Made by a program: the position numbers and the translations under genes. Below the pieces are notes generated by a model. It made no database searches. It was not told the origin of the DNA and saw only the letters and a program-made list of their open reading frames with translations. Shown here piece after piece: positions 51,601 to 62,697 of a DNA stretch of 64,000 nucleotides. Location of the stretch: the NCBI GenBank assembly GCA_037447655.1, contig JBBHKE010001784.1, positions 248,001 to 312,000 of the forward strand, read 5' to 3'. The stretch comes from Zygnema cylindricum. Taxonomy: Eukaryota; Streptophyta; Zygnematophyceae; Zygnematales; Zygnemataceae. Numbering within the stretch: position 1 is the first letter of the stretch; every line of letters starts with the position of its first letter.

Positions 51601-53393
51601 CTTTAACAAGAATTGTAACCTAACTCACACAAACTGTTACCGCTAACAAATTTTGTTATTTAATCTACACAAACTTTTAGGGCTAACAAAAATTGTGATC
51701 TAAACTACACAAATTGTAAGCACTAAAAGGAATTGTAACCTAACTTACACAAACTGTTATCGCTACTAGAAACTGTAGCCTAACTTACACAAATTGTTAG
51801 AGCTAGCAAGAATTGTTATCTAAACTACAGAAACTGATGGCGCTAACATGAATTGTTAACTAACTTACAAAAACTATTAGCACTAAAAAGAATTTTCACC
51901 TAAATTACACAAACTGTTACTAACAAGAATTGTAACCTAAATTACAAAAACTGTTAACGCTTACAAGAATTGTTATCTAAATTACTCAAACTGTTAGCGC
52001 TAAAAGGAATTGATACCTAAATTACACAAATTTTTATCGCTAACAGGAATTGTTACCTAACTTACACAAATTGGTAGCTCTAACAAAAATTGTAACATAA
52101 CTTACACAAACTGCTAACACTAACAATAATTGTTATCTAAATTGCACAAACTGTTATCTCTAATTGTAATTGTTACCTAACTTACACAAAGTGTTAGCGA
52201 TAAAAGAAATTGGTACCTAAATTACACAAATTTTTATCGCTAACAGGAATTGTTACCTAACTTACAGAATTTATAAACGCTAATAAGAATTGTTATCTAA
52301 ATTACACAAACTATTATTGCTAGTAGGATTTGTTATCTAAACTATAGAAAACTATTGGCGCTAACAGGAATTGTTAACTAACTTACAAAAACTTTCAGCG
52401 CTAAGAGGAATTTTTACCTAAATTACACAAACTGTTAGCGCTAACTAGAATTGTTACCTAAATTACAAAAAATGTTAGCCCTAATAAGAATTGTTATCTA
52501 AATTACACAAACTCCTAGCGCTAACAAGAATTGTTATCTAAATTACACAAACTATTAGCGCTAACAAGAATTGTTACCAAACTTACACAAATTATTAGCG
52601 TTAACAATAATTGTAACCTAATTTACACAAACTGTTAGAGCTAACAAGAATTTTAATCTAAACTACACAAACTGTTAGCGTTAACAAGAATTGTTATCTA
52701 AACTAAACAAACTGTTAGCGCTAAAAGGAATTGATACCTAAATTACACGAATTTTTATCGTTAACAGGTATTGTTACCTAACTTACACAAATAGTTAGCG
52801 CTAACAAGAATTATAACCTAACTTACACAAAGTGTTAACGCTAAAAGGAATTGTTATATAAATTACACAAATTGTTAACGCTAACATTAATTGTTATCTA
52901 AACTACACAAACTGTTAGCGCTAACAAGAATTGTTACCTAACTTGCAATACCCTGTTAGCGCTCTGAAAAATTGTTATCTAAATTATACAAACTAGTGCT
53001 AACAAGAATTGTTACCTAAATTACACAATTTGTTAGCGCTCACAATAATTGTTACCTAACTTACACAAACTGTTAGCGCTCACAGGAATTGTTACCTAAA
53101 CTACACAAACAGTTAGCGCTAACAAGAATTGTAACCTAACTTACACAAAATTGTTAGCGCTAACAACAATTATTATCTTAATACCACAAAAAATTTCCGC
53201 TAAAAGATATTGTTATCTAAATTACACAAAGTGTTAGCGCTAACAAAAATTGTTACCTAACTTACACCAATTGTTACTGTTAACAGGAAATGTAACCTTA
53301 CTTACACAAACTATTAGCGCTAACATGAATTGTAACCTAAATAACAAAACATATTAGCAGTAACAAGAATTGTTACCTTACTTACACAAACTG
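42688..53393 (-). repeat. 40-bp satellite, block 3 (reverse)
   Basis: Same unit as blocks 1-2 in opposite orientation, about 260 copies. Typical words are GTTAGCGCTAAC, AAGAATTGTTACCTAAC and TTACACAAACT. Two stretches (about 43130-43640 and 47990-48190) are ragged, with many short deletions. Higher-order similarity appears from about 50 kb on. Interrupted at 44301-44476. Confidence 0.97.
44301..44476. other. Insertion of about 176 bp in the satellite
   Basis: Non-satellite, purine-rich on the plus strand (GAGAGGAG words), starting after AATTGTAACCT and ending before CGCTAACAGG. I see no inverted ends or target duplication; origin unknown. Confidence 0.6.
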
Positions 53394-53477
53394 TGCAATT
53401 CTGTGTCCTCCATTGGACTACAGAATACAGGAAGCCTCTAGGTAGTATTTAACTAACCCACTTTAAGCCACGACCAC
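51001..53477. repeat. Segmental duplication within the satellite, copy 1
   Basis: Matches 56391-58851 nearly base for base, including rare unit variants (ACACAAACTCCTAGCGC) and the 84-bp LTR start at its right end. One 17-bp difference lies near 51640/57038. Similarity continues leftward less regularly. Confidence 0.88.
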
Positions 53478-54427
53478 TGCTGCCCAAGAAGGCAAATTGA
53501 CAATTTGACTGCACCCCTGTGCAGCTTGGACTCCCCTGAGTCCGTAGCAAAAAGAATCACTAAAAACGGCCAACCAACCGATAAGTTATAGGGTGGCAAA
53601 AAAATGCCAATTTATACAAACTCTCAAAGAGAGAGGACTATCTACCTAAATTTTCCTAAGTCCTAGTTTTTCCTAATTCCCTCTCACAGCTCCTATCTAC
53701 TGCCTGTACTAACCAATCACAAAACTATATTGTACTAGAAAGTACTACTGCCGATGTACTTTCTGTACGGCCTCTGTACGACAAAGCCATTATGTGGACG
53801 CGTGTCCACTTTCCACTCGTCCGTACGCTCCTCGGAATTCCCGCGACCGAATGATGTCTTCCCACGTGGCGCTAGGTCATGCCACGTCACTAAATGCCAA
53901 AATGACCATTCCGCGATTTCGGCGATGATGCGCGCCGTTAGATTTGACGCGAAATTCAATCTCGGCCGTAATAAATACTTGCGCGATATTTGTTTCGCTG
54001 TCGAAACAAAATGCGCGATATCCATTTCAAACAAGTACAGTACTTACTGTATCTATGTGTGGCGTTAAGGGTTTCAGTTAAATGAATCTAGTACATTAGA
54101 ATAGTTTAATTAATAATGAAACTCTATATCTCCTAACGGACTTCTACGACAGACTGGTTAGAGCTAACGGCTACGCCGCGCTCTGCTGGTCGGGGGTTCG
54201 AGTCCTACCGGACTCAACCTTTTGTTGAGAGTGGCTTAAGCCACTCTTTAGTCCTTCTTATGGAGTTAAAGGCAGCCATGGCTCCATTGCTCTCTCTCTC
54301 TCTCCTTCAGTGACTACAACAAGTATGGGGGCGAGAGAGAGAGAGAAGAGATAGAGGCAAGCTGCCTACATTTTCTTTTCTAATAGATTTAGACCTAGAA
54401 AATATACAAAAACTACTTATTTCAACA
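53394..54427 (-). repeat. Copia LTR, 1034 bp, minus strand
   Basis: On the minus strand it starts TGTTGAAATAAGTAG after the polypurine tract AAAATAAAGGGAG and ends GGACACAGAATTGCA. It contains the GTAC cluster, a GATATTTGTTTCG...CGAAACAAA hairpin, a CCACGTGGC box and, on its opposite strand, a tRNA-like stretch (54152-54212). It is the 3' LTR of the remnant at 54456-55620. Confidence 0.88.
54152..54212 (+). promoter_or_regulatory. tRNA-like A box/B box pair, antisense in LTR
   Basis: CTGGTTAGAGC followed 30 bases later by GGTTCGAGTCC. The second matches the pol III B box exactly; the first matches the end of an A box. A CGGCTACGCCG hairpin lies between, where an anticodon arm would be. Acceptor-stem pairing is poor, so I do not call a functional tRNA. 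Confidence 0.45.
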
Positions 54428-54455
54428 CTCCCTTTATTTTCTAGTCTAATTTTAA

Positions 54456-55620
54456 TTTTTATTTTAACCCGCATTTCTCTCGACAATATTTTAATTTAGG
54501 AGAGGGCACAGGTTTGGTCATCATGTTAGCCACCATTTCTTCATCAAGTCTATACACAAGATTTAAAATTTTATTTTCAACTTTTTCTCTTACGAAGCTT
54601 AATCTTATGTCCATATGTTTTGCTTTGAAATGATGTTTTGGATTGGCTGCGATTGCGATTGCAGCTTGATTATCGCAAAAGATTTCTTGCACTCCCTCCT
54701 TCATATATCCCAGTTCTTGCAGTAAGGACTTGACCCACATCAACTCTTTCACAGCAGAACAAGAGGCCATGTACTCAGCCTCCATAGTGGACTAAGCAAC
54801 CACCGTTTGTTGCTTACTGCTCCAACAGCAAGCACCTTCCCCAACATACTACACATACCCAGAAGTACATCGTCTCATAGGTGCGTCCCCATAACTGGCA
54901 TCACTCCAAGTAGTGATGTCAGTGTGCTCCCCTCCCAAATGCAACCATAACTCTCTAGTTCCCACCAGATATCTCATGACTCTCTTGGCTGCCTCCTAAT
55001 CCCTCTTCCTAGGATCATTAAGACTCCTACTGAGTACACCAACTGCCGCCGCTATGTCCGGCCTGGTACAATTCATAAAATAGATTAAGCTTCCTACGAC
55101 TTGTCTATAAGGGATAGACTTCATGAACTCTCTCTTCGTGGACTCATCTGATCGTCTAAGATAATCATTCCTCCTTCTACACCCCCATCACTTACTTTTT
55201 TCAAGTCCATGGGAGTGGTACAACTGTTAGCATTTTCCATCTGGAATTTCTCAAGCATATTACCTATTGCTTCTTTCTGAGTAAGTCTGATAATCTTCTT
55301 CCCTCTATCTCTCTCCATTTGGATCCCCAAAATATATTTTGCCTCCCCTAAATCCTTCATATCAAATCTGCCCCTAAGATCTCTCTTTAGCCTATTGATA
55401 TTCTCCAAAGACTTACTTAACACAAGCAGATCATCCACATAAATTGCAATAAAAATGACACCATTCTCATCTTCAAACATATAGATAGAATGGTCAGAGC
55501 TGATCCGGATGTATCCCAGATCGGTGAGAAACTCATCTAGTTTCTTATTCCACTGTCGGGGAGCCTGTTTCAGTTCATTTAAGGACTTTATGAGCCTGCA
55601 GACTTTGCTTTCTTCTCCTT
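54456..55620 (-). pseudogene. Ty1/copia RT-RNase H remnant, 5'-truncated
   Basis: From 55620 leftward: KSLNELKQAPRQWN, then IYVDDLLVLS (RT active site, intact YVDD), KYILGIQMERD, and RNase H with MEAEYMASCSAVKEL, FCDNQAAIAIA, KHMDIRLSFVRE and the tail PKLKYCREKCGLK. The frame is broken: a shift near 55130 and stops such as TAG at 54793. The sequence upstream of RT is gone and satellite abuts directly at about 55621. Confidence 0.9.
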
Positions 55621-58600
55621 CTACACAAATTGTTAGAGCTAGCAGGAATTGTTATCTAAACTACAGAAACTGATGGCGCTAACAGGAATTGTTAACTAAC
55701 TTAAAAAAACTGTTAGCGCAAAAAAAAAATTTCACCTAAATTACACAAACTTTTACTAACAAGAATTGTAACCTAAATTACAAAAACTGTTAACGCTAAC
55801 AAGAAATGTTATCTAAATTACGCAAACTGTTAGCGCTAACAAGAATTGTTATCTAAACTACACAAATTGTTAGCTCTAAAAGGAATTGATACCTAAATTA
55901 CACAAATTTTTATCGCTAACAGGAATTGTTACCTAACTTACACAAATTGTTAGCGCTAACAAAAAATGTAACCTAACTTTCACAAGTTGCTAACACTAAC
56001 AATAATTGTTATCTAAATTGCACAAACTGTTATGTCTAATTGTAATTGTTACCTAACTTACACAAAGTGTTAGCGCTAAAAGAAATTGGAACCTAATTTA
56101 CTCAAACTGTTAGCGCTAACAGGATTTTTTTTTTAAACTACACAAATTATTAGCGCTAAATGGAATGGTTACCTAACTCACACATACTGTTAGCGCTAAC
56201 ATAAACTGTAACCTAAGTTACACAAACTGTTAGCACTAGCAGGAATTGTTATCTAAACTACAAAAACTGTTAGCGCTAACAGGAATTGTTAACTAATTTA
56301 CAAAAACTGTTAGCGCTAATAGGAATTTTCACCTAAATTACACAAACTGTTAGCGCTAACAAGAATAGACACCTATCTTACACAAACTGTTAGCGCTAAC
56401 AATAATTGTTATCTAAATTACACAAACATTTAGCGTTAACGGAATTGTTACCAAACTTACACAAATTATCAGCGCTAACCAGAATTGTAACCTAATTTAC
56501 ACAAATTGTTAGAGCTAACAAGAAATGTTATCTAAATTGCACAAAATGATAGCGTTAACATGAATTGTTATCTAAACTACACAAAATGTTAGCGCTAAAA
56601 AGAATTGATACCTAAATTACACGAATTTTTATCGCTAACAAGAATTGTCACCTAACTTACACAAATTGTTAGCGCTAACAAATATTGTAACCTAACTAAC
56701 ACAAACTGTTAACACTAACAATAATTGATATCTAAATTGCACAAACTTTTAGCGCTAACGGAATTGTTACCAAACTTACACAAATTATTAGAGCTAACAA
56801 GAATTGTAACCTAATTTACACAAATTGTTAGAGCTAACAAGAATGGGTACCTAAATTACACGAATTTTTATCGCTAACAGGAATTGTTACCTAACTTACA
56901 CAAACTGTCATCGTTAACAAGAATTGTCACCTAACTTATAGAAATTATATACGCTAATAAAAATTGTTATCTAAATTTCACAAGCTATTAGCTTTAACAA
57001 GAATTGTAACCTAACTCACACAAACTGTTACCGCTAACAAAACACAAACTTTTAGGGCTAACAAAAATTGTGATCTAAACTACACAAATTGTAAGCACTA
57101 AAAGGAATTGTTACCTAACTTACACAAACTGTTATCGCTACTAGAAACTGTAACCTAACTTACACAAATTGTTAGAGCTAGCAAGAATTGTTATCTAAAC
57201 TACAGAAACTGATGGCGCTAACAGGAATTGTTAACTAACTTACAAAAACTATTAGCACTAAAAAGAATTTTCACCTAAATTACACAAACTGTTACTAACA
57301 AGAATTGTAACCTAAATTACAAAAACTGTTAACGCTTACAAGAATTGTTATCTAAATTACTCAAACTGTTAGCGCTAAAAGGAATTGATACCTAAATTAC
57401 ACAAATTTTTATCGCTAACAGGAATTGTTACCTAACTTACACAAATTGGTAGCTCTAACAAAAATTGTAACATAACTTACACAAACTGCTAACACTAACA
57501 ATAATTGTTATCTAAATTGCACAAACTGTTATCTCTAATTGTAATTGTTACCTAAATTACACAAAGTGTTAGCGTTAAAAGTAATTGGTACCTAAATTAC
57601 ACAAATTTTTATCGCTAACAGGAATTGTTACCTAACTTACAGAATTTATAAACGCTAATATGAATTGTTATCTAAATTAAACAAACTGTTATTGCTAGTA
57701 GGAATTGTTATGTAAACTATAGAAAACTATTGGCGCTAACAGGAATTGTTAACTAACTTACAAAAACTTTCAGCGCTAAGAGGAATTTTTACCTAAATTA
57801 CACAAACTGTTAGCGCTAACTAGAATTGTTACCTAAATTACAAAAAATGTTAGCCCTAATAAGAATTGTTATCTAAATTACACAAACTCCTAGCGCTAAC
57901 AAGAATTGTTATCTAAATTACACAAACTATTAGCGCTAACAAGAATTGTTACCAAACTTACACAAATTATTAGCGTTAACAATAATTGTAACCTAATTTA
58001 CACAAACTGTTAGAGCTAACAAGAATTTTAATCTAAACTACACAAACTGTTAGCGTTAACAAGAATTGTTATCTAAACTACACAAACTGTTAGCGCTAAA
58101 AGGAATTGATACCTAAATTACACGAATTTTTATCGTTAACAGGTATTGTTACCTAACTTACACAAATAGTTAGCGCTAACAAGAATTATAACCTAACTTA
58201 CACAAAGTGTTAACGCTAAAAGGAATTGTTATATAAATTACACAAATTGTTAACGCTAACATTAATTGTTATCTAAACTACACAAACTGTTAGCGCTAAC
58301 AAGAATTGTTACCTAACTTGCAATACCCTGTTAGCGCTCTGAAAAATTGTTATCTAAATTATACAAACTAGTGCTAACAAGAATTGTTACCTAAATTACA
58401 CAATTTGTTAGCGCTCACAATAATTGTTACCTAACTTACACAAACTGTTAGCGCTCACAGGAATTGTTACCTAAACTACACAAACAGTTAGCGCTAACAA
58501 GAATTGTAACCTAACTTACACAAAATTGTTAGCGCTAACAACAATTATTATCTTAATACCACAAAAAATTTCCGCTAAAAGATATTGTTATCTAAATTAC

Positions 58601-58767
58601 ACAAAGTGTTAGCGCTAACAAAAATTGTTACCTAACTTACACCAATTGTTACTGTTAACAGGAAATGTAACCTTACTTACACAAACTATTAGCGCTAACA
58701 TGAATTGTAACCTAAATAACAAAACATATTAGCAGTAACAAGAATTGTTACCTTACTTACACAAACT
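55621..58767 (-). repeat. 40-bp satellite, block 4 (reverse)
   Basis: About 79 units in the orientation of block 3. The right 2.4 kb duplicates 51.0-53.4 kb; the left part resembles 51.8-52.3 kb and 57.2-57.6 kb, showing nested higher-order repeats. Confidence 0.96.
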
Positions 58768-58851
58768 GTGCAATTCTGTGTCCTCCATTGGACTACAGAA
58801 TACAGGAAGCCTCTAGGTAGTATTTAACTAACCCACTTTAAGCCACGACCA
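56391..58851. repeat. Segmental duplication within the satellite, copy 2
   Basis: Partner of 51001-53477. It ends with the same 84 bp of LTR (58768-58851), cut at GCCACGACC and joined there to an unrelated plus-strand copia tail. Confidence 0.88.
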
Positions 58852-59044
58852 GATTTAAGAAAAATGGGATGTTAAATAAAATGTGTGATGCAATTATCAT
58901 TTCAGTTCATTTAATGCACTGTGTTAAATACTTAAGTTTTATGAAAGGAAAAGGAAAAAGGAAAAAGAAAAGGAAAAAAGGGAGGGGGTGTTTGTTTACT
59001 TGTTTGTGGAAGTTGAAAGAAAATAGACTAGAAAATAAGGGGAG
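58852..59044 (+). mobile_element. Copia internal 3' tail with polypurine tract
   Basis: Last part of an internal region, ending AGAAAATAAGGGGAG just before an LTR. From 58891 it matches 61194-61345 with a single-base indel. It shows that another element copy once lay to the left, as in a tandem or recombined element. Confidence 0.8.
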
Positions 59045-60231
59045 TGTTGATATTTGAATATTTTCTAGGTCTGTATTAGGATAGAAAAAGAGCTAAGGCA
59101 GTCTGCCTCTAACTCCCCTTTCCAAGCCCCCACACTTGTTGTAGTCACTCAAGGCTAGATAGGGAGCTAGAGCCATGGCTGTCTAAGCTCTCTAGAGAAG
59201 ACAAGGAGTAAATTAGGTAGACTTACCAAAAGTTAGTTGACGGACCCAGGAATTGATCTTTGTACCTGTTGTCCGTCAATTCACATTAGCCGTTAGCTCT
59301 AGCCGTTAAGTATAGGACACATATTACGATGTATAGAGTTTAATAAATATATAAATTGTTACATGTAGATTAATTCGTTTAACGGCAAATAGATACTTAG
59401 TACATAGATACAATTTGATTTAGTACGAAGTACAATATGGGGACAAAACGGATACCGCGCATTTGTTTCGATAGCAAAACAAATACCGCGCGTCGAATTT
59501 CAGCGGCTAGGATTATAGCCGGTTTTGATCCGACGGCCACGATAGGCGCCGCGATCACGAATAAGGCACTTTTGGCGTTTTACGGTATTTTGCCACGTCA
59601 CATGACAGATGACACGTGGCGTGATAACATTGGATTACGGGAATTTCGGAGATTACAGGAACTAATCCTGATTTGACATGTGTCGACATTTTGGCCATGT
59701 CGATAATGGCCGTACAGAAAGTACACCCGTACCTGTACTTTTCTGTACGACACAGTGTTTTGATTGGTGCCGTACTTCAGTAGATAGATTTTTAGAGAGG
59801 GAATAGGACTTCAAATTTTTTGGGTAGGTAGCTGCCTCTCCCAGAGAGCACCCTGTATAAATGGCAAACTTTGCCCAAACATAACTATCAATTTACTTGA
59901 CCATTTTCAGTGATTCTTTTTGCTTCGGACTTAAGGGAGTCCACGCTACACAAAGGTGTAGAGGGTCAGAGTTTTTGTCTGCCAGTGTGGCTGCATTTCT
60001 AAGGGAAAGTCAAAGTTGGTGAATGTGTCCAAATCTCATATCCTAACTTTGCATTCTGTGTTGGAACTGAGCACACAGAAAGTGTTATTTCACAAGGGTG
60101 AATCTATATTGCGGTTTTGACTGTCAAAGGGTCAGTCACTTGGGTTTATATTAACTTGGAGTCAGCAGTATCTAGATTAGCTTCTTTTGGATCTGCATAC
60201 TTTGAGGGCCAATGGAGGTCTCAGAGTTTTA
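59045..60231 (+). repeat. Copia LTR, 1187 bp (5' LTR)
   Basis: TGTTGATA...TCAGAGTTTTA (terminal CA mutated to TA). Features: a CGCGCATTTGTTT...AAACAAATACCGCGCG hairpin (59456-59492), a G-box (GACACGTGGC, about 59608-59617), seven GTAC cores in about 70 bp from 59711, a reversed CCAAT box (TGATTGGT) and TGTATAAATGGC as a TATA box near 59852. It matches 61346-62532, apparently without difference over the first 710 bp or so. Confidence 0.93.
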
Positions 60232-60247
60232 GGTTATGGGCCCACCA
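60232..60247 (+). promoter_or_regulatory. Primer-binding site for the initiator tRNA-Met anticodon arm
   Basis: GGTTATGGGCCCACCA, adjoining the 5' LTR, is the reverse complement of the anticodon-arm region of plant initiator tRNA-Met (TGGTGGGCCCATAACC, from memory). Drosophila copia primes from a half-tRNA at the equivalent place. The usual plant 3'-end site (TGGTATCAGAGC) is absent. Confidence 0.85.
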
Positions 60248-60259
60248 TCTAGGGTGCCT

Positions 60260-61216
60260 ATGTTCGATAGAACAAACTTCACTTATTCGGAGTTTACAAT
60301 GGCGGGATTGCTTTTCGAGAAGAACTTATGGGGAATAGTTTCGGGACAAGTGAGATGTCCGCCACCTGGATTTGGAGGAGCTTACTATGGAGAATCATCT
60401 GAGGCTGTCTTGAATATCAACCGGAGTTCAGATGCAACGGAAGGTGAAGGGAAAAACCGATCCGTAGATGGGGAAGAATGGGAGAAGGGAAAAGGAACAC
60501 CGATGGTGAGGGGAGCTAAGCTCTCGACTATGGTTCTATTTGGAGGGTTTAAAACAGAAGAAAATGACAGAAAAATATGGGAATACAAAAATACTATAGC
60601 AAAGTATCTCATACTTAGAAACGTGTCTAAGTCCATAGCTATCACTCTTATAAACTTAATGATGTCTTCAGAGATATGGGAAACACTAAGTCAGATTTAT
60701 AAGAGTAAGACTATTCAGAGGCAGCAATTTGTAAACCAAGATATAGATGCCTATGTTTTTAAAGGAGGTAGCATGATAGAGTTTTGCAATGATATTGCTG
60801 CGCTATATGTTGAGTTTACTAGTGCGGGATATGTAGAATCTGAGGAGAGGAAGATTAATACACTACTGATGAAACTCCCAGAAGAGTACGAAAACATCAT
60901 TTGTCGTATGCAGGCAATGGATGGCTCCTCATGGACTTGGAGCTTTACCATGGGGATAATTCTTGTAAGGGAAAGCACTTTGGAGCTTCGTAGGGGAAGT
61001 GACAGGGTGAATGCATTTACAGCTGGTGGTGATTGGCGGAAGCGTGATGAGAGGAACGGCAGTGACGAGCGGAAGCGTGATGAGAGGAACGGTGGTGACG
61101 AGCGGAAGCGTGATGAGAGGAAGAAAGACAAAGGTAAACCTTATCGGAACTTTGGTGGAAAAAGAGGGAGAGGAAAAGACACGGGAGCTTTGAAATTATC
61201 ATTTCAGTTCATTTAA
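60260..61216 (+). pseudogene. Copia gag, fused by deletion to the element's 3' tail
   Basis: Open frame in the UBN2/copia gag style: FDRTNFTYSEFTMAGLLFE near the start, then KIWEYKNTIAKYLILRN, SSEIWETLSQIY, EERKINTLLMKLPEEYENII, then a tandem RKRDERNGxDE repeat. The CCHC zinc knuckle, protease, integrase, RT and RNase H are absent; at about 61190 gag runs into the sequence otherwise found just before the polypurine tract. An in-frame ATG at 60236 lies inside the primer site, so the ATG at 60260 is the better start. The product could be made but cannot mobilise itself. Confidence 0.85.
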
Positions 61217-61345
61217 TGCACTGTGTTAAATACTTAAGTTTTATGAAAGGAAAAGGAAAAAGGAAAAAGAAAAGGAAAAAAGGGAGGGGGTGTTTGTTAC
61301 TTGTTTGTGGAAGTTGAAAGAAAATAGACTAGAAAATAAGGGGAG

Positions 61346-62532
61346 TGTTGATATTTGAATATTTTCTAGGTCTGTATTAGGATAGAAAAAGAGCTAAGGC
61401 AGTCTGCCTCTAACTCCCCTTTCCAAGCCCCCACACTTGTTGTAGTCACTCAAGGCTAGATAGGGAGCTAGAGCCATGGCTGTCTAAGCTCTCTAGAGAA
61501 GACAAGGAGTAAATTAGGTAGACTTACCAAAAGTTAGTTGACGGACCCAGGAATTGATCTTTGTACCTGTTGTCCGTCAATTCACATTAGCCGTTAGCTC
61601 TAGCCGTTAAGTATAGGACACATATTACGATGTATAGAGTTTAATAAATATATAAATTGTTACATGTAGATTAATTCGTTTAACGGCAAATAGATACTTA
61701 GTACATAGATACAATTTGATTTAGTACGAAGTACAATATGGGGACAAAACGGATACCGCGCATTTGTTTCGATAGCAAAACAAATACCGCGCGTCGAATT
61801 TCAGCGGCTAGGATTATAGCCGGTTTTGATCCGACGGCCACGATAGGCGCCGCGATCACGAATAAGGCACTTTTGGCGTTTTACGGTATTTTGCCACGTC
61901 ACATGACAGATGACACGTGGCGTGATAACATTGGATTACGGGAATTTCGGAGATTACAGGAACTAATCCTGATTTGACATGTGTCGACATTTTGGCCATG
62001 TCGATAATGGCCGTACAGAAAGTACACCCGTACCTGTACTTTTCTGTACGACACAATAATTTGATTGGTGCCGTACTTCAGTAGATAGAGTTTTAGAGAG
62101 GGAATAGGACTTAGAAAATTTTGGGTAGGTAGCTGCCTCTCCCAGAGAGCACCATGCATAAATGGCAAACTTTGCCCAACCATAACTATCAATTTACTTA
62201 ACCATTTTCAGTGATTCTTTTTGCTGCGGACTAAGGGGAATCCACGCTACACAAAGGTGTAGTCGGTCAGAGTTTTTGTTAGCCAGGGTGGCTGCATTTC
62301 TAAGGGAAAGTCAAAGTGGGTGAATGTGTCCAAATCTCATATTCTAACTTTGCATTCTGTGGTGGAACCGAGAACACAGAAAGTGTTATTTCACAAGGGT
62401 GAAAACATATTGTGGTTCTAACTCTCAAGGGGTCAATCACTTGGGTTTATATTAAATTGGAGTCGGCACTATCTAGATTAGCTTCTTTTGGATCTCCATA
62501 CTCTGAGGGCCTATGGAGGTCTCAGAGTTTCA
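61346..62532 (+). repeat. Copia LTR, 1187 bp (3' LTR)
   Basis: TGTTGATA...CAGAGTTTCA, followed by satellite beginning CTAAC. Same length as the 5' LTR; after about 62050 it differs at many positions (TGTATAAATGG against TGCATAAATGG, for example). Confidence 0.93.
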
Positions 62533-62697
62533 CTAACAAGAAGTGTTACCAAACTTACACAAATTGTTAGCAATAACTGGAATTGTTACCCAAGTTACAC
62601 AAACTATTAGGGCTAACAAGAATTGTAACCTAACTTACAGAAACTGTCAGCGCTAACAAGAACAATTATCTAAATTACGCAAACTATTAGCGCTAAC
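62533..62697 (-). repeat. 40-bp satellite, block 5 (reverse)
   Basis: About four units, squeezed between two LTRs of opposite orientation. It begins CTAAC and ends CTAAC. Confidence 0.95.

Noticed and set aside
54152-54225. Functional tRNA gene
   Set aside because: A B box is present, but the acceptor and T stems do not pair properly and the anticodon loop is not regular; kept only as a tRNA-like signal.
31838-58767. CRISPR-like array (palindromic 40-bp period)
   Set aside because: Units are contiguous with no unique spacers, and the host is eukaryotic; this is a satellite.
59437-59676. 79-residue open frame, identical at 61738-61977
   Set aside because: It lies inside the LTR upstream of the TATA box and is duplicated only because the LTR is; no sign of coding selection.
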